A stretch of 64,000 bases of DNA from NCBI RefSeq assembly GCF_947500795.1, contig NZ_CANMTE010000008.1, positions 41,724-105,723 on the forward strand, in the 5' to 3' direction. This document shows, piece after piece, positions 27,615 through 37,377 of this stretch. Made by a program: the position numbers and the translations under genes. Position 1 is the stretch's first letter. Each line of letters opens with the position of its first letter. The notes under the pieces are model-generated. The model was not told the DNA's origin and ran no database searches. It was given only the letters and a program-made list of their open reading frames with translations. The stretch comes from an uncultured Gelidibacter sp. (GTDB taxonomy: Bacteria; Bacteroidota; Bacteroidia; Flavobacteriales; Flavobacteriaceae).

Positions 27615-28381
27615 TGATTGAAGTAAAAAACATCCATAAATCCTTTGGTGATGCTAAAATCTTAAAAGGCATTTCAACCACGTTCGACAAAGGTAAAACA
27701 AACCTTATTATTGGTCAGAGTGGATCTGGAAAGACTGTATTTTTAAAGACATTGCTTGGCTTATTTACGCCAGATCAAGGAACCATTTCTTATGACGGAA
27801 AAGATTATTCTGATTTGACTTCTGACGAGAAAAGCGAATTAAGAGCAAAAATGGGAATGGTATTTCAAGGCAGTGCTCTTTTCGATTCCATGACTATTGC
27901 TGAGAATGTCAAATTTCCGTTGCGCATGTTTACGAAACAAAGCAAAAGCGAAATGGAAGATCGGGTCGATCTTGTATTAAAAAGAGTCAATCTTGATGAT
28001 GCACATAACAAACTCCCTAGTGAAGCCTCAGGAGGAATGCAAAAACGGGTCGCAATTGCCAGAGCTATTGTTAACCAACCAAAATATTTATTTTGTGATG
28101 AGCCTAACTCAGGACTAGACCCGAGAACGGCAACGGTTATTGATAATCTTATTCAGGAAATCACCCAAGAATATGATATTACAACCATCATCAACACACA
28201 TGATATGAACTCTGTAATGGAAATTGGGGAGAAGATTGTGTTTTTAAAAGATGGTCTTAAAGAGTGGGAAGGAACAAATAAAAATATTTTTAAAACCGAT
28301 AACGAAGCGGTTACCGGTTTTGTGTATTCGTCAGATTTATTTAAACGCGTCCAAAAAATGTATTTGGACGAAGATTTATAG
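27614..28381 (+). CDS. mlaF: MlaF-family ABC transporter ATP-binding protein
   Basis: A 255-residue ATPase with Walker A GQSGSGKT, Q-loop MGMVFQGSALFDSMTI, signature EASGGMQKRVAIARAI (GGMQKR is typical of MlaF) and Walker B YLFCDEPNSGLDP. It energizes the MlaE permease in the inner membrane. The ATG at 27614 overlaps the mlaE stop; a longer frame inside mlaE is unlikely. Confidence 0.92.
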   Translation: MIEVKNIHKSFGDAKILKGISTTFDKGKTNLIIGQSGSGKTVFLKTLLGLFTPDQGTISYDGKDYSDLTSDEKSELRAKMGMVFQGSALFDSMTIAENVKFPLRMFTKQSKSEMEDRVDLVLKRVNLDDAHNKLPSEASGGMQKRVAIARAIVNQPKYLFCDEPNSGLDPRTATVIDNLIQEITQEYDITTIINTHDMNSVMEIGEKIVFLKDGLKEWEGTNKNIFKTDNEAVTGFVYSSDLFKRVQKMYLDEDL

Positions 28382-28416
28382 TCCGTTATTTCGCTTACAC
28401 ATTTATATTGGATAAC

Positions 28417-29889
28417 CTATCGTTGGCGCTTTACAACCAATGAGTCCATCTTATATTTTTGCTTTAACCAACGTTCAAGCTTTGCTTGTTCTTTGTTAAT
28501 TTCATCCTCCTTAACTTTCTTATTCCATTGTACAGTAAACTCTGCGATGGTATCCAGCTTTTTAAAGTTAGATGAAATCACGCTGGAATAGGACAGTCTA
28601 TCGATATTTTCATAGTTGATTTTAACCTCTTTGGTCAAGTCTTCAAAAGGAATTTGAAGCGCTTCGTATTTTGCAAGCTTTCTAACTTTATCCTCCAAAA
28701 ACACAATCTTTTGACTTTGAGACAATAAGTCTAACGAATCGCGATAGCGTAATTGCGACATGTATCTCAAGTTATCCATGTTCTTAGATCGATTCTGATT
28801 GAATATCAACTTCGCATTTGCAAGAGCAGGATAATCATTTAGGCGACTTCTTAAAACGGAAATTGTAGTTTCCGGAATTTGATCCAATCCAAAGCTGTTA
28901 AATTCCAAAACAGAAGGCTCCCCTTTTACATTCGAAAACCTAGGAACGGCATTAGATTTAATATAATCCGCATGCGGCAAGCCTTCCAATTCATTTTTTA
29001 TAAAAGCGCGTGCTTCATTTTCAAACTTACTTTGTTTCCAAACATCTATAAAAGTTATCATAGCAGGAATCATTACGACGATAGCAACAATTGTAGCAAT
29101 TCTAGAAGTGCGTTTACGCTTTGCAGAATTAGCGTATTTCAACATTGGGAACCCTAATATTTTCACAACGATAAACGTCGCCAACGCTATAAAAATAGTA
29201 TTGATGGTAAACAAGTACATGGCACCAAAAAAGTAAGGGAAATTACCTTTTGCCAATCCGTAACCCGCAGTACATAAAGGTGGCATTAACGCTGTTGCAA
29301 TGGCAACACCAAAAATAACAGAAGCGATGGTTCCTTTCTTGGTTCTGGCAATTATTAATGCCAATCCGCCAAAAAATGCAATCATCACGTCGCGAATATC
29401 TGGTTTTACACGTCCTAATAATTCTGATGTATCCTCACTTAATGGAAAGAATTTAAAGAATAAAAAAGCCGTAGTCAAACTCAAAACAATCATAATGACC
29501 AAATTGACCAAGGATCGTTTTAAAGTATCAATATCATTGATGGCAATAGAAAGTCCAACCCCCAAAATCGGCCCCATTAAGGGAGAAATTAACATGGCTC
29601 CAATAACAACAGCGGTAGAATTGGCATTCAACCCGATTGATGCCACAAAAATGGAGCAAATAAGAATCCAAGCGGTTGCACCTTTAAATGGGATATCACC
29701 TTTTATGGCGGCTAAAGTTGCATCTCTATCAGTGTCTTCGCGGAAATCCAACAATTCACTGAAAAAGGTTTTAATACTTACCCATAAACCTTTAGCGTCC
29801 TTTTTGACAGCTTCTTTAGAGGCTTCTACAGCCTTATCCTGTTCTTTTGCTTTTTCTTCCTCTGAAAAATTGAACTTATTTTCTTCCAT
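28417..29889 (-). CDS. DUF389 membrane protein
   Basis: A 490-residue protein. The N-terminal soluble part is lysine/glutamate-rich (about 1-60). The DUF389 hydrophobic core follows (about 70-280), with SIFVASIGLNANSTAVVIGAMLISPLMGPILG and FGVAIATALMPPLCTAGYGLA. The C-terminal part (about 300-490) is soluble, ending in a lysine-rich coiled coil. The function of DUF389 is not established. The ATG at 29889 is used; a TTG one codon earlier is possible. Confidence 0.85.
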   Translation of the reverse strand: MEENKFNFSEEEKAKEQDKAVEASKEAVKKDAKGLWVSIKTFFSELLDFREDTDRDATLAAIKGDIPFKGATAWILICSIFVASIGLNANSTAVVIGAMLISPLMGPILGVGLSIAINDIDTLKRSLVNLVIMIVLSLTTAFLFFKFFPLSEDTSELLGRVKPDIRDVMIAFFGGLALIIARTKKGTIASVIFGVAIATALMPPLCTAGYGLAKGNFPYFFGAMYLFTINTIFIALATFIVVKILGFPMLKYANSAKRKRTSRIATIVAIVVMIPAMITFIDVWKQSKFENEARAFIKNELEGLPHADYIKSNAVPRFSNVKGEPSVLEFNSFGLDQIPETTISVLRSRLNDYPALANAKLIFNQNRSKNMDNLRYMSQLRYRDSLDLLSQSQKIVFLEDKVRKLAKYEALQIPFEDLTKEVKINYENIDRLSYSSVISSNFKKLDTIAEFTVQWNKKVKEDEINKEQAKLERWLKQKYKMDSLVVKRQR

Positions 29890-29966
29890 CAATTCAATTA
29901 TTGTTTTTTATAGCGTCGCCTTAATTGCCTAAATTAATAAAAAGGAGATTTTAAATATCGAAAAAG

Positions 29967-31046
29967 TTAACCGTAATTTTCTCCAAATTCTTTCTTAACC
30001 TTTTGAAGTACGGTCTTAATATCCTGCTCTTTTGATTTAGGAAATATAAGCAAAACTTCGTCCTTGTCTACAATGATATAATCCTTTAAACCGTCTATAA
30101 CAACGATTTTATCACCTTTGGTTCTGATCATATTACCAGAAGCATCTTCGGTCAACGTTCTCGCATTTACCACAGCATTCTGATTTTGATCTTTACCAAG
30201 TTTATCATACAGACTACCCCACGTTCCTAAATCATTCCAATCAAATTCTGCAGGCAGCACAAACACATTATCTGAGGTTTCCATAATGGCATAATCCACT
30301 GAAATGTTTTCCGATTTCCCGTAATTCTCTGCAATAAACAGCTCTTCGTCGTCAGTATTATAAATATTGATTCCCTTTTCGAATAATTCAAATAATTCTG
30401 GCTGATGAAACTGGAAGGCATTAATTACACTTTTGGCGCTCCACATGAAGATTCCGGCATTCCATAAAAAATTGCCTTGATTGATAAACGCCTTGGCAGT
30501 GTTATAATCCGGCTTTTCCCTAAATTGTTGCACCGGTTTTATAGCGTCACTTGAAGATTGGTCGTATTCAATATATCCATAACCTGTATTTGGAAATGTT
30601 GGCTGAATACCCAAAGTCATTAAGACATCATTGGTTTCGCAAAACTGAAAAGCTTGTTGAACATTTTGGGTAAATTTCTCTTCATCTTCAATCCAATGAT
30701 CACTCGGCGCAACGATCATCACCGCATCTGGATTCTCCTTTTGGATTTTCAAAGAAGCATATAAAATACAAGGTGCTGTATTGCGCATTGCAGGTTCTAA
30801 CAATACTTGTCGTTCTGTGACTTCAGGCAATTGCTGAAACACTAAATCTTTATAAATAGCGTTTGTAAGAATAAAAATATTCTCTTTAGGGATCAACTTC
30901 GACAGTCGTTGAAAGGTTTTTTGAATTAAGGTATCTCCAGTTCCCAACATATCATGAAACTGTTTTGGAAAATCCTGCGTACTTACAGGCCAAAACCGCG
31001 ATCCTACTCCTCCTGCCATTAAAATGGCGTAATAATTACTGTTCAT
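29967..31046 (-). CDS. manC: mannose-1-phosphate guanylyltransferase
   Basis: A 359-residue nucleotidyltransferase. The GDP-mannose pyrophosphorylase motif LMAGGVGSRFWPVS is at the start, followed by PKQFHDML, LLEPAMRNTAPCI, VAPSDHWI and FREKPD. It makes GDP-mannose from mannose-1-phosphate and GTP for polysaccharide or glycan synthesis. There is no C-terminal isomerase domain (that would need about 470 residues), so it is the monofunctional short form. Confidence 0.92.
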   Translation of the reverse strand: MNSNYYAILMAGGVGSRFWPVSTQDFPKQFHDMLGTGDTLIQKTFQRLSKLIPKENIFILTNAIYKDLVFQQLPEVTERQVLLEPAMRNTAPCILYASLKIQKENPDAVMIVAPSDHWIEDEEKFTQNVQQAFQFCETNDVLMTLGIQPTFPNTGYGYIEYDQSSSDAIKPVQQFREKPDYNTAKAFINQGNFLWNAGIFMWSAKSVINAFQFHQPELFELFEKGINIYNTDDEELFIAENYGKSENISVDYAIMETSDNVFVLPAEFDWNDLGTWGSLYDKLGKDQNQNAVVNARTLTEDASGNMIRTKGDKIVVIDGLKDYIIVDKDEVLLIFPKSKEQDIKTVLQKVKKEFGENYG

Positions 31047-31140
31047 TCTATCTATTTTTTATCCCTTACAGGACAATAAGTTATTAATTTTTAAATTGAA
31101 ATATCGAATTGGTGCTAAAACCCAGTCCCAATAAATGTAA

Positions 31141-31752
31141 CTACTCTGACTGCAAACTTTTCACCAATTCTACTTCCGCATTCGGATTAAAAAGGTACAG
31201 TTTTCCTGATGCAACCTCAACCCCTTCATAACGCGTTCGTCTTTTAACTCCCTTTCGGAAAACGCGTCCATTATAGAGTTTAAACTCACTTCCCAACGGA
31301 ACCTCAAAAATATAGGTTTTATCGTTAGGAGGATCAAATTGTTTCAAGGCTAATGCTAATTTAACATCCGTATCACTACTCGCCTTGGGGTTTTTGAAAT
31401 GTCGGGCCAACAACGGCAATAAATCATTAGGGAATACATTCGGATTTAAGAAGGGTAACATTAATCTTTGAAAAGTATGCTTCCACTCCTTCCCATGTGG
31501 TTTAATGTATCTTCCATAACTGTTAAAAGCTTCAAAATGTGCAATTTCATGAATCAAAGTTATCAAAAACTGATAGTGGTTTAAGTTGGAATTGATCGTA
31601 ATTTGATGCTTGTTATTTGGTAATTTCCTGTAATCTCCATGCCTGGTCTTACGCTCATTCTTGATTTTAACCACCAAATTATCATGCTTTAAAAGCTCTA
31701 TAACACCAGGAATTGCCTGATGCGGAATGTATTCTTGAAGCGTATTGTGCAT
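31141..31752 (-). CDS. SprT-like metallopeptidase
   Basis: A 203-residue protein with the SprT-like zinc motif HEIAHFEAF at about residues 72-80 and a C-terminal small beta domain (KTYIFEVPLGSEFKLYNGRVFRKGVKRRTRYE). SprT-like proteins resemble the Spartan protease; the bacterial role is unclear. I chose the ATG at 31752 (MHNTLQEYIPHQAIPG). The frame stays open upstream, but its extra residues do not look like protein. It is divergent to cbpA, and the shared gap probably holds both promoters. Confidence 0.82.
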   Translation of the reverse strand: MHNTLQEYIPHQAIPGVIELLKHDNLVVKIKNERKTRHGDYRKLPNNKHQITINSNLNHYQFLITLIHEIAHFEAFNSYGRYIKPHGKEWKHTFQRLMLPFLNPNVFPNDLLPLLARHFKNPKASSDTDVKLALALKQFDPPNDKTYIFEVPLGSEFKLYNGRVFRKGVKRRTRYEGVEVASGKLYLFNPNAEVELVKSLQSE

Positions 31753-31940
31753 AGTGGCAAAAATACGGGATTTAGGTATAATCTGTAAAGATTTTCGTAA
31801 TTTTAGATAACAAATAGTTACCAAAAAATCAAAGCTAGCTTACTACGCTTTGAATATGTTTAACAACGTCTGATTTAGGATATAATAAACTAGCCTAGAA
31901 TCAGATAAACATAGACATTTCAAATAAAAACTAATACTAT

Positions 31941-32849
31941 ATGGCGTTTATAGACTATTACAAGATATTGGGTATTGATAAATCGGCCACTACAGCAGAA
32001 ATTAAGAAAGCCTACCGAAAATTAGCACGTAAATACCACCCTGACGTCAACCCTAACGACAAAGCTGCTGAAAAGAAATTCAAGGAGATTAATGAAGCCA
32101 ATGAAGTTTTGAGCGATGCAGATAAACGTAAAAAATATGACAAGTATGGTAAAGATTGGGAACATGGCGAAGCCTATGAACAGGCACAGCGCCAACAACA
32201 ATCCCAACGTCAGTATCAACAACAAGGTTCAGGGAATTTTGGCGGCGGTAATTTCTCAGATAGTGACTTTTCAGATTTCTTTGAATCTATGTTTGGGGGC
32301 GGAGGCGCTTCACGAGGACGCGGAAGAAGTGCAGGTTTTAGGGGACAGGATTACAATGCGGAATTGCAGTTGGACTTAAGAGATGTTTACGAAACTCACA
32401 AAAGAGTGCTCACCGTCAACGGAAAAAACATTAGGCTAACCATTCCTGCTGGTGTTGAAAATGGTCAAGTTATAAAGATCAGCGGAAAAGGCGGCCCGGG
32501 CGTAAATGGTGGTCCGCATGGCGATTTGCTGATTCAATTTAACATCAGTAACAGTACAAAATTTAAAAGAGATGGCGCTAACTTATACAGTACAGAAGCC
32601 ATTGATCTTTACACTGCCATTTTAGGAGGTGATGTAACTGTAGATACCTTTGATGGCAAGGTAAAACTAAAAATAAAACCAGAAACACAAAGTGGTACTA
32701 AAGTGAAGCTTAAAGGCAAAGGTTTTCCTGTTTACAAAAAAGAAGGGCATTTTGGCGACCTTTATATCACCTATGAAATTGCGATGCCTACCAACCTTAC
32801 TTCCAAAGAAAAAGAACTGTTCGCGCAACTTAAAAACTTACGATCATGA
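31941..32849 (+). CDS. cbpA: DnaJ-class co-chaperone CbpA
   Basis: A 302-residue type II J-protein. The J domain (1-70) has the catalytic tripeptide in KYHPDVNP. A glycine-rich linker follows ([31 protein letters not shown] split over 95-130), then two C-terminal substrate-binding barrels without the DnaJ zinc fingers. It stimulates DnaK and binds unfolded proteins. Its stop overlaps the start of cbpM by 4 nt (ATGA), the classic cbpA-cbpM arrangement. Confidence 0.93.
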   Translation: MAFIDYYKILGIDKSATTAEIKKAYRKLARKYHPDVNPNDKAAEKKFKEINEANEVLSDADKRKKYDKYGKDWEHGEAYEQAQRQQQSQRQYQQQGSGNFGGGNFSDSDFSDFFESMFGGGGASRGRGRSAGFRGQDYNAELQLDLRDVYETHKRVLTVNGKNIRLTIPAGVENGQVIKISGKGGPGVNGGPHGDLLIQFNISNSTKFKRDGANLYSTEAIDLYTAILGGDVTVDTFDGKVKLKIKPETQSGTKVKLKGKGFPVYKKEGHFGDLYITYEIAMPTNLTSKEKELFAQLKNLRS

Positions 32850-33139
32850 GCACAGAAACTTATATCCCATTAGAAACATTGTGTACTTACTATAAAGTGG
32901 AAACCTCGTTTTTTCAGGGTTTGAATGATTACGGTCTGATTGAAATAACCACCATTGAGCATGCGCCATGCATCCATCATAATCACATCAAGAACCTGGA
33001 ATCTATGGTGCGCTTGCATCAGGATTTACATATAAACTTTGAAGGCATTGACACCGTGATGAATCTTTTACAGAAAATCAATAGTCTGCAGGAGGAATTA
33101 ATCGCTACAAAAAATAGATTACGGATCTTCGAAGAATAA
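32846..33139 (+). CDS. cbpM: chaperone modulator CbpM
   Basis: A 97-residue MerR-like helical protein ([31 protein letters not shown], then a C-terminal coiled coil). CbpM binds the J domain of CbpA and blocks its activity. Position, 4-nt overlap and length fit. A 10-bp inverted repeat (33131-33140 with 33161-33170) covers its stop codon. Confidence 0.88.
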   Translation: MSTETYIPLETLCTYYKVETSFFQGLNDYGLIEITTIEHAPCIHHNHIKNLESMVRLHQDLHINFEGIDTVMNLLQKINSLQEELIATKNRLRIFEE

Positions 33140-33543
33140 TCTTGAGCAGATTTTTCACTTATTATTCTTCAAGCCTACTTCATCAAAAGACTTACAAACT
33201 TATCGTTTCTTATGTAACGAAAACCCTTCATTTTTTCTACTCGATTATAATTGGTACTCTTCAGAGTTATTCCTGGCTCTTAATCAATCACCTCACTATT
33301 CGTAAATATTTCCTTCTGAAATAAAAATGCTTAAAACAACTTTTCAAGCACTTTTGACAACTTTCCATTTTTTCAATTTTCACAATCCATTTAGTATAAC
33401 CTTTTGAACCGATAGCGGTTAGGAACCTCCTTATATGTGCATTTTAAAAAACTTACAATCGCATAATAGTAACATGATATTTATCATTATTTAAGCTTTA
33501 GTTAATGCTCAACTTTGCAGTATAATTATAAAATCACACTATT
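33140..33543. other. 404-bp intergenic region between cbpM and yceI
   Basis: No gene is supported; the short frames here have no protein-like composition. The region holds the right arm of the inverted repeat over the cbpM stop, a small palindrome AACCG-N4-CGGTT (33407-33420), and near its end a one-mismatch -7 box, CAACTTTG (33510-33517), placed to serve the yceI gene. Confidence 0.5.
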
Positions 33544-34131
33544 ATGACAACTACTAAAAAATACCTTAGACCACTTTGGAGCTTATTAATTTTGTTCTTA
33601 TTCGCTACACCACAAATTTATGCTCAAACGTATACTCTAAATAATTCAGCATCTAAACTTACAGTATCTGGAACTTCCAGTTTACATGATTGGGATCTTG
33701 ATGCCGAGCAACAAAAAGGACAACTAGTTTTAAACAGTGCTACCGAAATGAGCATTGAAAAACTAACGCTTCAGGTGACTGCTGAAAGCCTGAAAAGTGG
33801 TAAAAGCGCCATGGACAAAAACACTTATAAAGCTTTAGACACTAAAAAACACAGCACCATAACATTTCAACTCACTGAAGTCAAAAACATTAAAGCTTCA
33901 GGAGCTGACAACTATAAAGTGGACGTTGTAGGAAACCTCACTATTGCTGGCGTAACCAAGAAACAACAGATCAGTTTAGACATGCATGCAACTGCAAATA
34001 AAGTGACTTTAAAAGGCAAAAAAGCATTCAACATGAGTGACTTTGGAATTGATCCTCCTAAAGCACTGTTGGGAACTATTACCACCGGAGATCAAGTAAC
34101 TATTACATTTCATACCATTTTAAACAAATAA
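33544..34131 (+). CDS. YceI-family protein (first copy)
   Basis: A 195-residue protein with a signal peptide ending ATPQIYAQ and a YceI lipocalin-like barrel. It starts SGTSSLHDWDLDA and ends SDFGIDPPKALLGTITTGDQVTITF. YceI proteins bind isoprenoid or other hydrophobic molecules in the periplasm. The barrel-forming outer membrane protein follows 28 nt later and a second YceI gene after that, so the three probably work together. Confidence 0.88.
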   Translation: MTTTKKYLRPLWSLLILFLFATPQIYAQTYTLNNSASKLTVSGTSSLHDWDLDAEQQKGQLVLNSATEMSIEKLTLQVTAESLKSGKSAMDKNTYKALDTKKHSTITFQLTEVKNIKASGADNYKVDVVGNLTIAGVTKKQQISLDMHATANKVTLKGKKAFNMSDFGIDPPKALLGTITTGDQVTITFHTILNK

Positions 34132-34159
34132 CAACCAGAACACTAAATAAACCCATACT

Positions 34160-35428
34160 ATGAGAACACTAATTAAAAACTCAGCAATTGCTTTTGTACT
34201 TCTTGCAGGAGTTACTACTTACGCTCAAAAAGACAACAGAAGTATTGACAACTATAGAGAGCCAAACAAAAACGGAATTAATGTATTTGAGGCCGTTAAG
34301 GACACCACTTCAACTTTTGAAAATGTAAAAGTCAGAATCGGCGGCTCGTCTACCCTTCAATTTCAAGCCATTGACCACGAAAATTCTGGCGCAGTTGAGC
34401 TGATTAAAATTGGATCAAACTTTAATCTTGCAACCGCAAATCTTGATTTAGATGTGGCATTGTATGATGGTATTAGAATGCATTTACGTACATACTTATC
34501 TTCTCGTCACCATCCAGAACCATACGTAAAAGGTGGATATTTTCAGATTGACAAACTAGACTTTATCAAAGAAGGGTTTATGGAAGATATCATGAAGTAC
34601 ACCACAATTAAAGTTGGACACATGGAAAACAACTACGGTGATGCACATTTTAGAAGAACTGATAACGCACAAGCAATCTATAACCCATTTGTAGGAAACT
34701 TAATTATGGATTCTTTTACAACTGAAGTAGGTGCCGAAGTGTACTACCAACGTAATGGGTTTATTGGAATGCTAGGGTTTGCAAATGGTAAATTGAATCA
34801 GGCTGTGGATTATCCTGATACTGGAGGCGCTTCCTTCTTGGCAAAATTAGGCTATGACAAACAAATTAATGAAGATTTAAGATTCCGACTAACAGGATCT
34901 ATATATAATACAGGCAAAGTTGCTACATCATATCTTTACAGTGCTGACAGAGCTGGTTCTAGATATTACTTAGTTCTTGAACCAACAGGATCAAAAACAT
35001 CTAGCGCATTCAGATCTGGGCGTTACAACCCGAATCTACAGAATAAAATCACTGCCATTATGTTCAACCCGTTCGTAAAATATAAAGGCTTGGAATTCTT
35101 CGGAACCATTGAATCTTCAAATGGCAAAGGAAAAGCTGAACTTGAAGAAAGAACAGCAAACCAATTTGCGGGAGAATTAATCTACAGATTTGGAAACGAC
35201 GAGAACTTCTTCTTAGGCGGACGTTACAACAAAGTAGATGCAGAGGATATTAGTGGAAGTGATATTGAAATCTCTAGAGTTCAATTGGGTGCTGGATGGT
35301 TTATGACCAAAAACATTCTTCTAAAAGCTGAATATGTGAACCAAAAATATGACGGATTTGGTAACGGAAGCATCTTTGACGAAGGTAAGTTCAACGGACT
35401 AATGGCTGAGGCTGTAATTAGTTTCTAA
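34160..35428 (+). CDS. outer membrane beta-barrel porin-like protein
   Basis: A 422-residue protein with a signal peptide (MRTLIKNSAIAFVLLAGVTTYAQ) and alternating beta-strand character. Examples are ENVKVRIGGSSTLQFQAIDH near the start, GGRYNKVDAEDISGSDIEISRVQLGAGWF near the end, and a C-terminal aromatic (EAVISF). It looks like a porin-type barrel of Bacteroidota; the substrate is not evident. It lies between two yceI genes, and a strong terminator follows it. Confidence 0.78.
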   Translation: MRTLIKNSAIAFVLLAGVTTYAQKDNRSIDNYREPNKNGINVFEAVKDTTSTFENVKVRIGGSSTLQFQAIDHENSGAVELIKIGSNFNLATANLDLDVALYDGIRMHLRTYLSSRHHPEPYVKGGYFQIDKLDFIKEGFMEDIMKYTTIKVGHMENNYGDAHFRRTDNAQAIYNPFVGNLIMDSFTTEVGAEVYYQRNGFIGMLGFANGKLNQAVDYPDTGGASFLAKLGYDKQINEDLRFRLTGSIYNTGKVATSYLYSADRAGSRYYLVLEPTGSKTSSAFRSGRYNPNLQNKITAIMFNPFVKYKGLEFFGTIESSNGKGKAELEERTANQFAGELIYRFGNDENFFLGGRYNKVDAEDISGSDIEISRVQLGAGWFMTKNILLKAEYVNQKYDGFGNGSIFDEGKFNGLMAEAVISF

Positions 35429-35452
35429 TACAACAAGACTAGTTACAATTAG

Positions 35453-35501
35453 CAAACCTCAATTTTTTAGTCGACCACTAAATAATTGAGGTTTGTTTTT
35501 T
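35453..35501 (+). terminator. terminator after the porin-like gene
   Basis: CAAACCTCAATT (35453-35464) and AATTGAGGTTTG (35484-35495) form a perfect 12-bp stem, with further pairing inside (TTTAGT with ACTAAA), followed by TTTTTT. This is a strong intrinsic terminator that separates the second yceI gene from the first two. Confidence 0.92.
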
Positions 35502-35535
35502 AATAAATATATTGCAAACGTAAAATTCGAGAACG

Positions 35536-36120
35536 ATGAAAAGATTACTCTATTTGTTACCCTTGCTGGTTTTAGTTTCCTTTACTAAGTTAGAAACAGG
35601 AACTAACAGCACATCTGTCCGCATCACGCCTCAAAGTAAATTACACATTAAAGGCACTAGTAACGTTACTGATTTTACCTGTCAATACAATATCAAAAAC
35701 CTCAACGCACCTATTCGCATCCATTACGAAAGCGCTGATAATGTTATCAAATTTGAAAAATCAGAATTAATTTTAGAAAATTCAGGTTTTGATTGTGGTG
35801 GAAAAGGCATCAACAGAGATTTTCAGGATTTATTAAAATCAGATACTTATCCTGAAATTACGCTGAGTTTAAAACAAATTAAACTCAACCCCAACAAAAA
35901 AAATACTGCAGACGCTTCCATTGAAATAGAAATTGCCGGACAAAAACACACGTATCATATGGCAACAAAATTCCATCAGAATAATGGTTGGCATATTTCT
36001 GGTTTATTGAAATTGAACATTAATGATTTTGATCTTGAAGCTCCTAAAAAAATGCTCGGTCTTATCGTCGTTTCAGAAGAAATTGAAATCAATTTCAAAT
36101 TGGTGGTTGAAGAATGTTAG
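35536..36120 (+). CDS. YceI-family protein (second copy)
   Basis: A 194-residue YceI-like protein with a signal peptide-like start (MKRLLYLLPLLVLVSF). The barrel begins LHIKGTSNVTDFTCQYNI and ends NDFDLEAPKKMLGLIVVSEEIEINFKL. It is clearly diverged from the first copy and has cysteines (TCQY, FDCGG, EEC) that the first lacks. It lies after a terminator, so it is probably expressed from its own promoter. Confidence 0.82.
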   Translation: MKRLLYLLPLLVLVSFTKLETGTNSTSVRITPQSKLHIKGTSNVTDFTCQYNIKNLNAPIRIHYESADNVIKFEKSELILENSGFDCGGKGINRDFQDLLKSDTYPEITLSLKQIKLNPNKKNTADASIEIEIAGQKHTYHMATKFHQNNGWHISGLLKLNINDFDLEAPKKMLGLIVVSEEIEINFKLVVEEC

Positions 36121-36194
36121 TTGTAAGCAATATCAATAAATATTAAAAGCATGATTGCCATTCCGCAATCATACTCAAATCATCTTCCGACTTC

Positions 36195-36569
36195 TTAATT
36201 GTTAGTTTTTACTTCCGTTAGCTTAGCTAGCGAAAATGCTCCAATAGCCATAACAATATCTCTCACTGCAACATCCAAATAGGAGCCAATTAATATTAAC
36301 GTTAAGGCGATTAATACCAACCAGAGCGACACCAGATACGCTCCAAATTGGGTCTTTGTAAACAGCAAAACTCCTGCAACTACTTCAATTACCCCAACAA
36401 TCATCATAAAAACTGAAGGTTCAAATGGCAGCATAGCAGCCATACCATCTGATAGATACTGCGACCAATTGGTCAATATATTGGTGAATTTATCTAATCC
36501 CGCTACTATCGGAACAAGTCCGAAAGTGTATTTCAAAAGGGTTTTTACGAACTGTACATTTGATTCCAT
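36195..36569 (-). CDS. DoxX-like small membrane protein
   Basis: A 124-residue protein with four hydrophobic helices and the DoxX-type start FVKTLLKYTFGLVPIVAGLDKFTNIL. The family is linked to thiol/oxidative stress in other bacteria. It is on the minus strand, convergent with the second yceI gene and divergent from the sigma factor gene. Confidence 0.75.
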   Translation of the reverse strand: MESNVQFVKTLLKYTFGLVPIVAGLDKFTNILTNWSQYLSDGMAAMLPFEPSVFMMIVGVIEVVAGVLLFTKTQFGAYLVSLWLVLIALTLILIGSYLDVAVRDIVMAIGAFSLAKLTEVKTNN

Positions 36570-36681
36570 GATTCCTAAGTTTTAACATTACTATAATCTT
36601 TTGATAGGAATCCAGTAAAAAGGATACAAAATGTTGTAACTTTTTAATGTTTTAGCCATCTAAAGCTAAAATCATGGTATC

Positions 36682-37353
36682 ATGGAAGCACTACACCTCA
36701 ACAATTTCAACCGTCATACAATAACAGAACCCGAAATTATCAGACGGATTCTATCCGGAGAAAAAGAACTTTTTGAAATTCTAGTCCGGAGAAACAACCA
36801 AAAACTGTTTCGAGTAATCAGAAGTTATTTAAAGGATGAAGCAGAGATTGCTGACATCATGCAAAACAGCTATATAAAGGCATATACCAAGCTTTATCAA
36901 TTCAAACTTGAAGCCTCATTTTCAACTTGGCTCATACGCATTGCTATTAACGAAGCTTTAGCAAGACTAAAGGAAAAAGGGAAAGTTTACCATATTAATG
37001 AGCAAACTGAGCGTCTGAACAAAAATAGCATCTTAGAAATACCTGATAATAAGCAATTGAATCCACAGCAAAAAATGATACACAAAGAAGCTAAACTCCT
37101 GTTGGAAAACGCCATTGATCAATTAGACACCAAATACAGCGTTGTTTATATGATGCGGGAAGTAGAAGACATGAGCATGCAAGAGATTGCAACTGCTTTA
37201 GATTTGACTTTGGCTAATGTGAAAGTGCGTTTGCATCGATCAAAAGTGATGTTAAAAAACAAACTCTTTGAAATTTCAAGCGATAAAGAAATTTTCGAAT
37301 TTGGAAACAGCAAATGTGATCGGATCACGGAATATGTGATGCAGAATATTTAA
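36682..37353 (+). CDS. ECF-type RNA polymerase sigma factor
   Basis: A 223-residue sigma-70 family protein with region 2 (KELFEILVRRNNQKLFRVIRSYLKDEAEIADIMQNSYIKAYTKLYQF) and region 4 (LDTKYSVVYMMREVEDMSMQEIATALDLTLANVKVRLHRSKVMLKNKL). A tail of about 25 residues follows region 4. There is no adjacent anti-sigma gene. The position, divergent from the DoxX gene and next to the YceI-porin cluster, makes those genes candidate targets. Confidence 0.9.
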   Translation: MEALHLNNFNRHTITEPEIIRRILSGEKELFEILVRRNNQKLFRVIRSYLKDEAEIADIMQNSYIKAYTKLYQFKLEASFSTWLIRIAINEALARLKEKGKVYHINEQTERLNKNSILEIPDNKQLNPQQKMIHKEAKLLLENAIDQLDTKYSVVYMMREVEDMSMQEIATALDLTLANVKVRLHRSKVMLKNKLFEISSDKEIFEFGNSKCDRITEYVMQNI

Positions 37354-37377
37354 TTCAGACAGAGATTAACCAGACAA

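Noticed and set aside
29300..29932. 210-residue plus-strand frame
   Set aside because: It is antisense to the DUF389 gene, which has clear family motifs on the minus strand.
33142..33324. 60-residue plus-strand frame after cbpM
   Set aside because: It is rich in Tyr/Phe/Ser as expected from A+T-rich non-coding DNA, with no homologue that I recognize.
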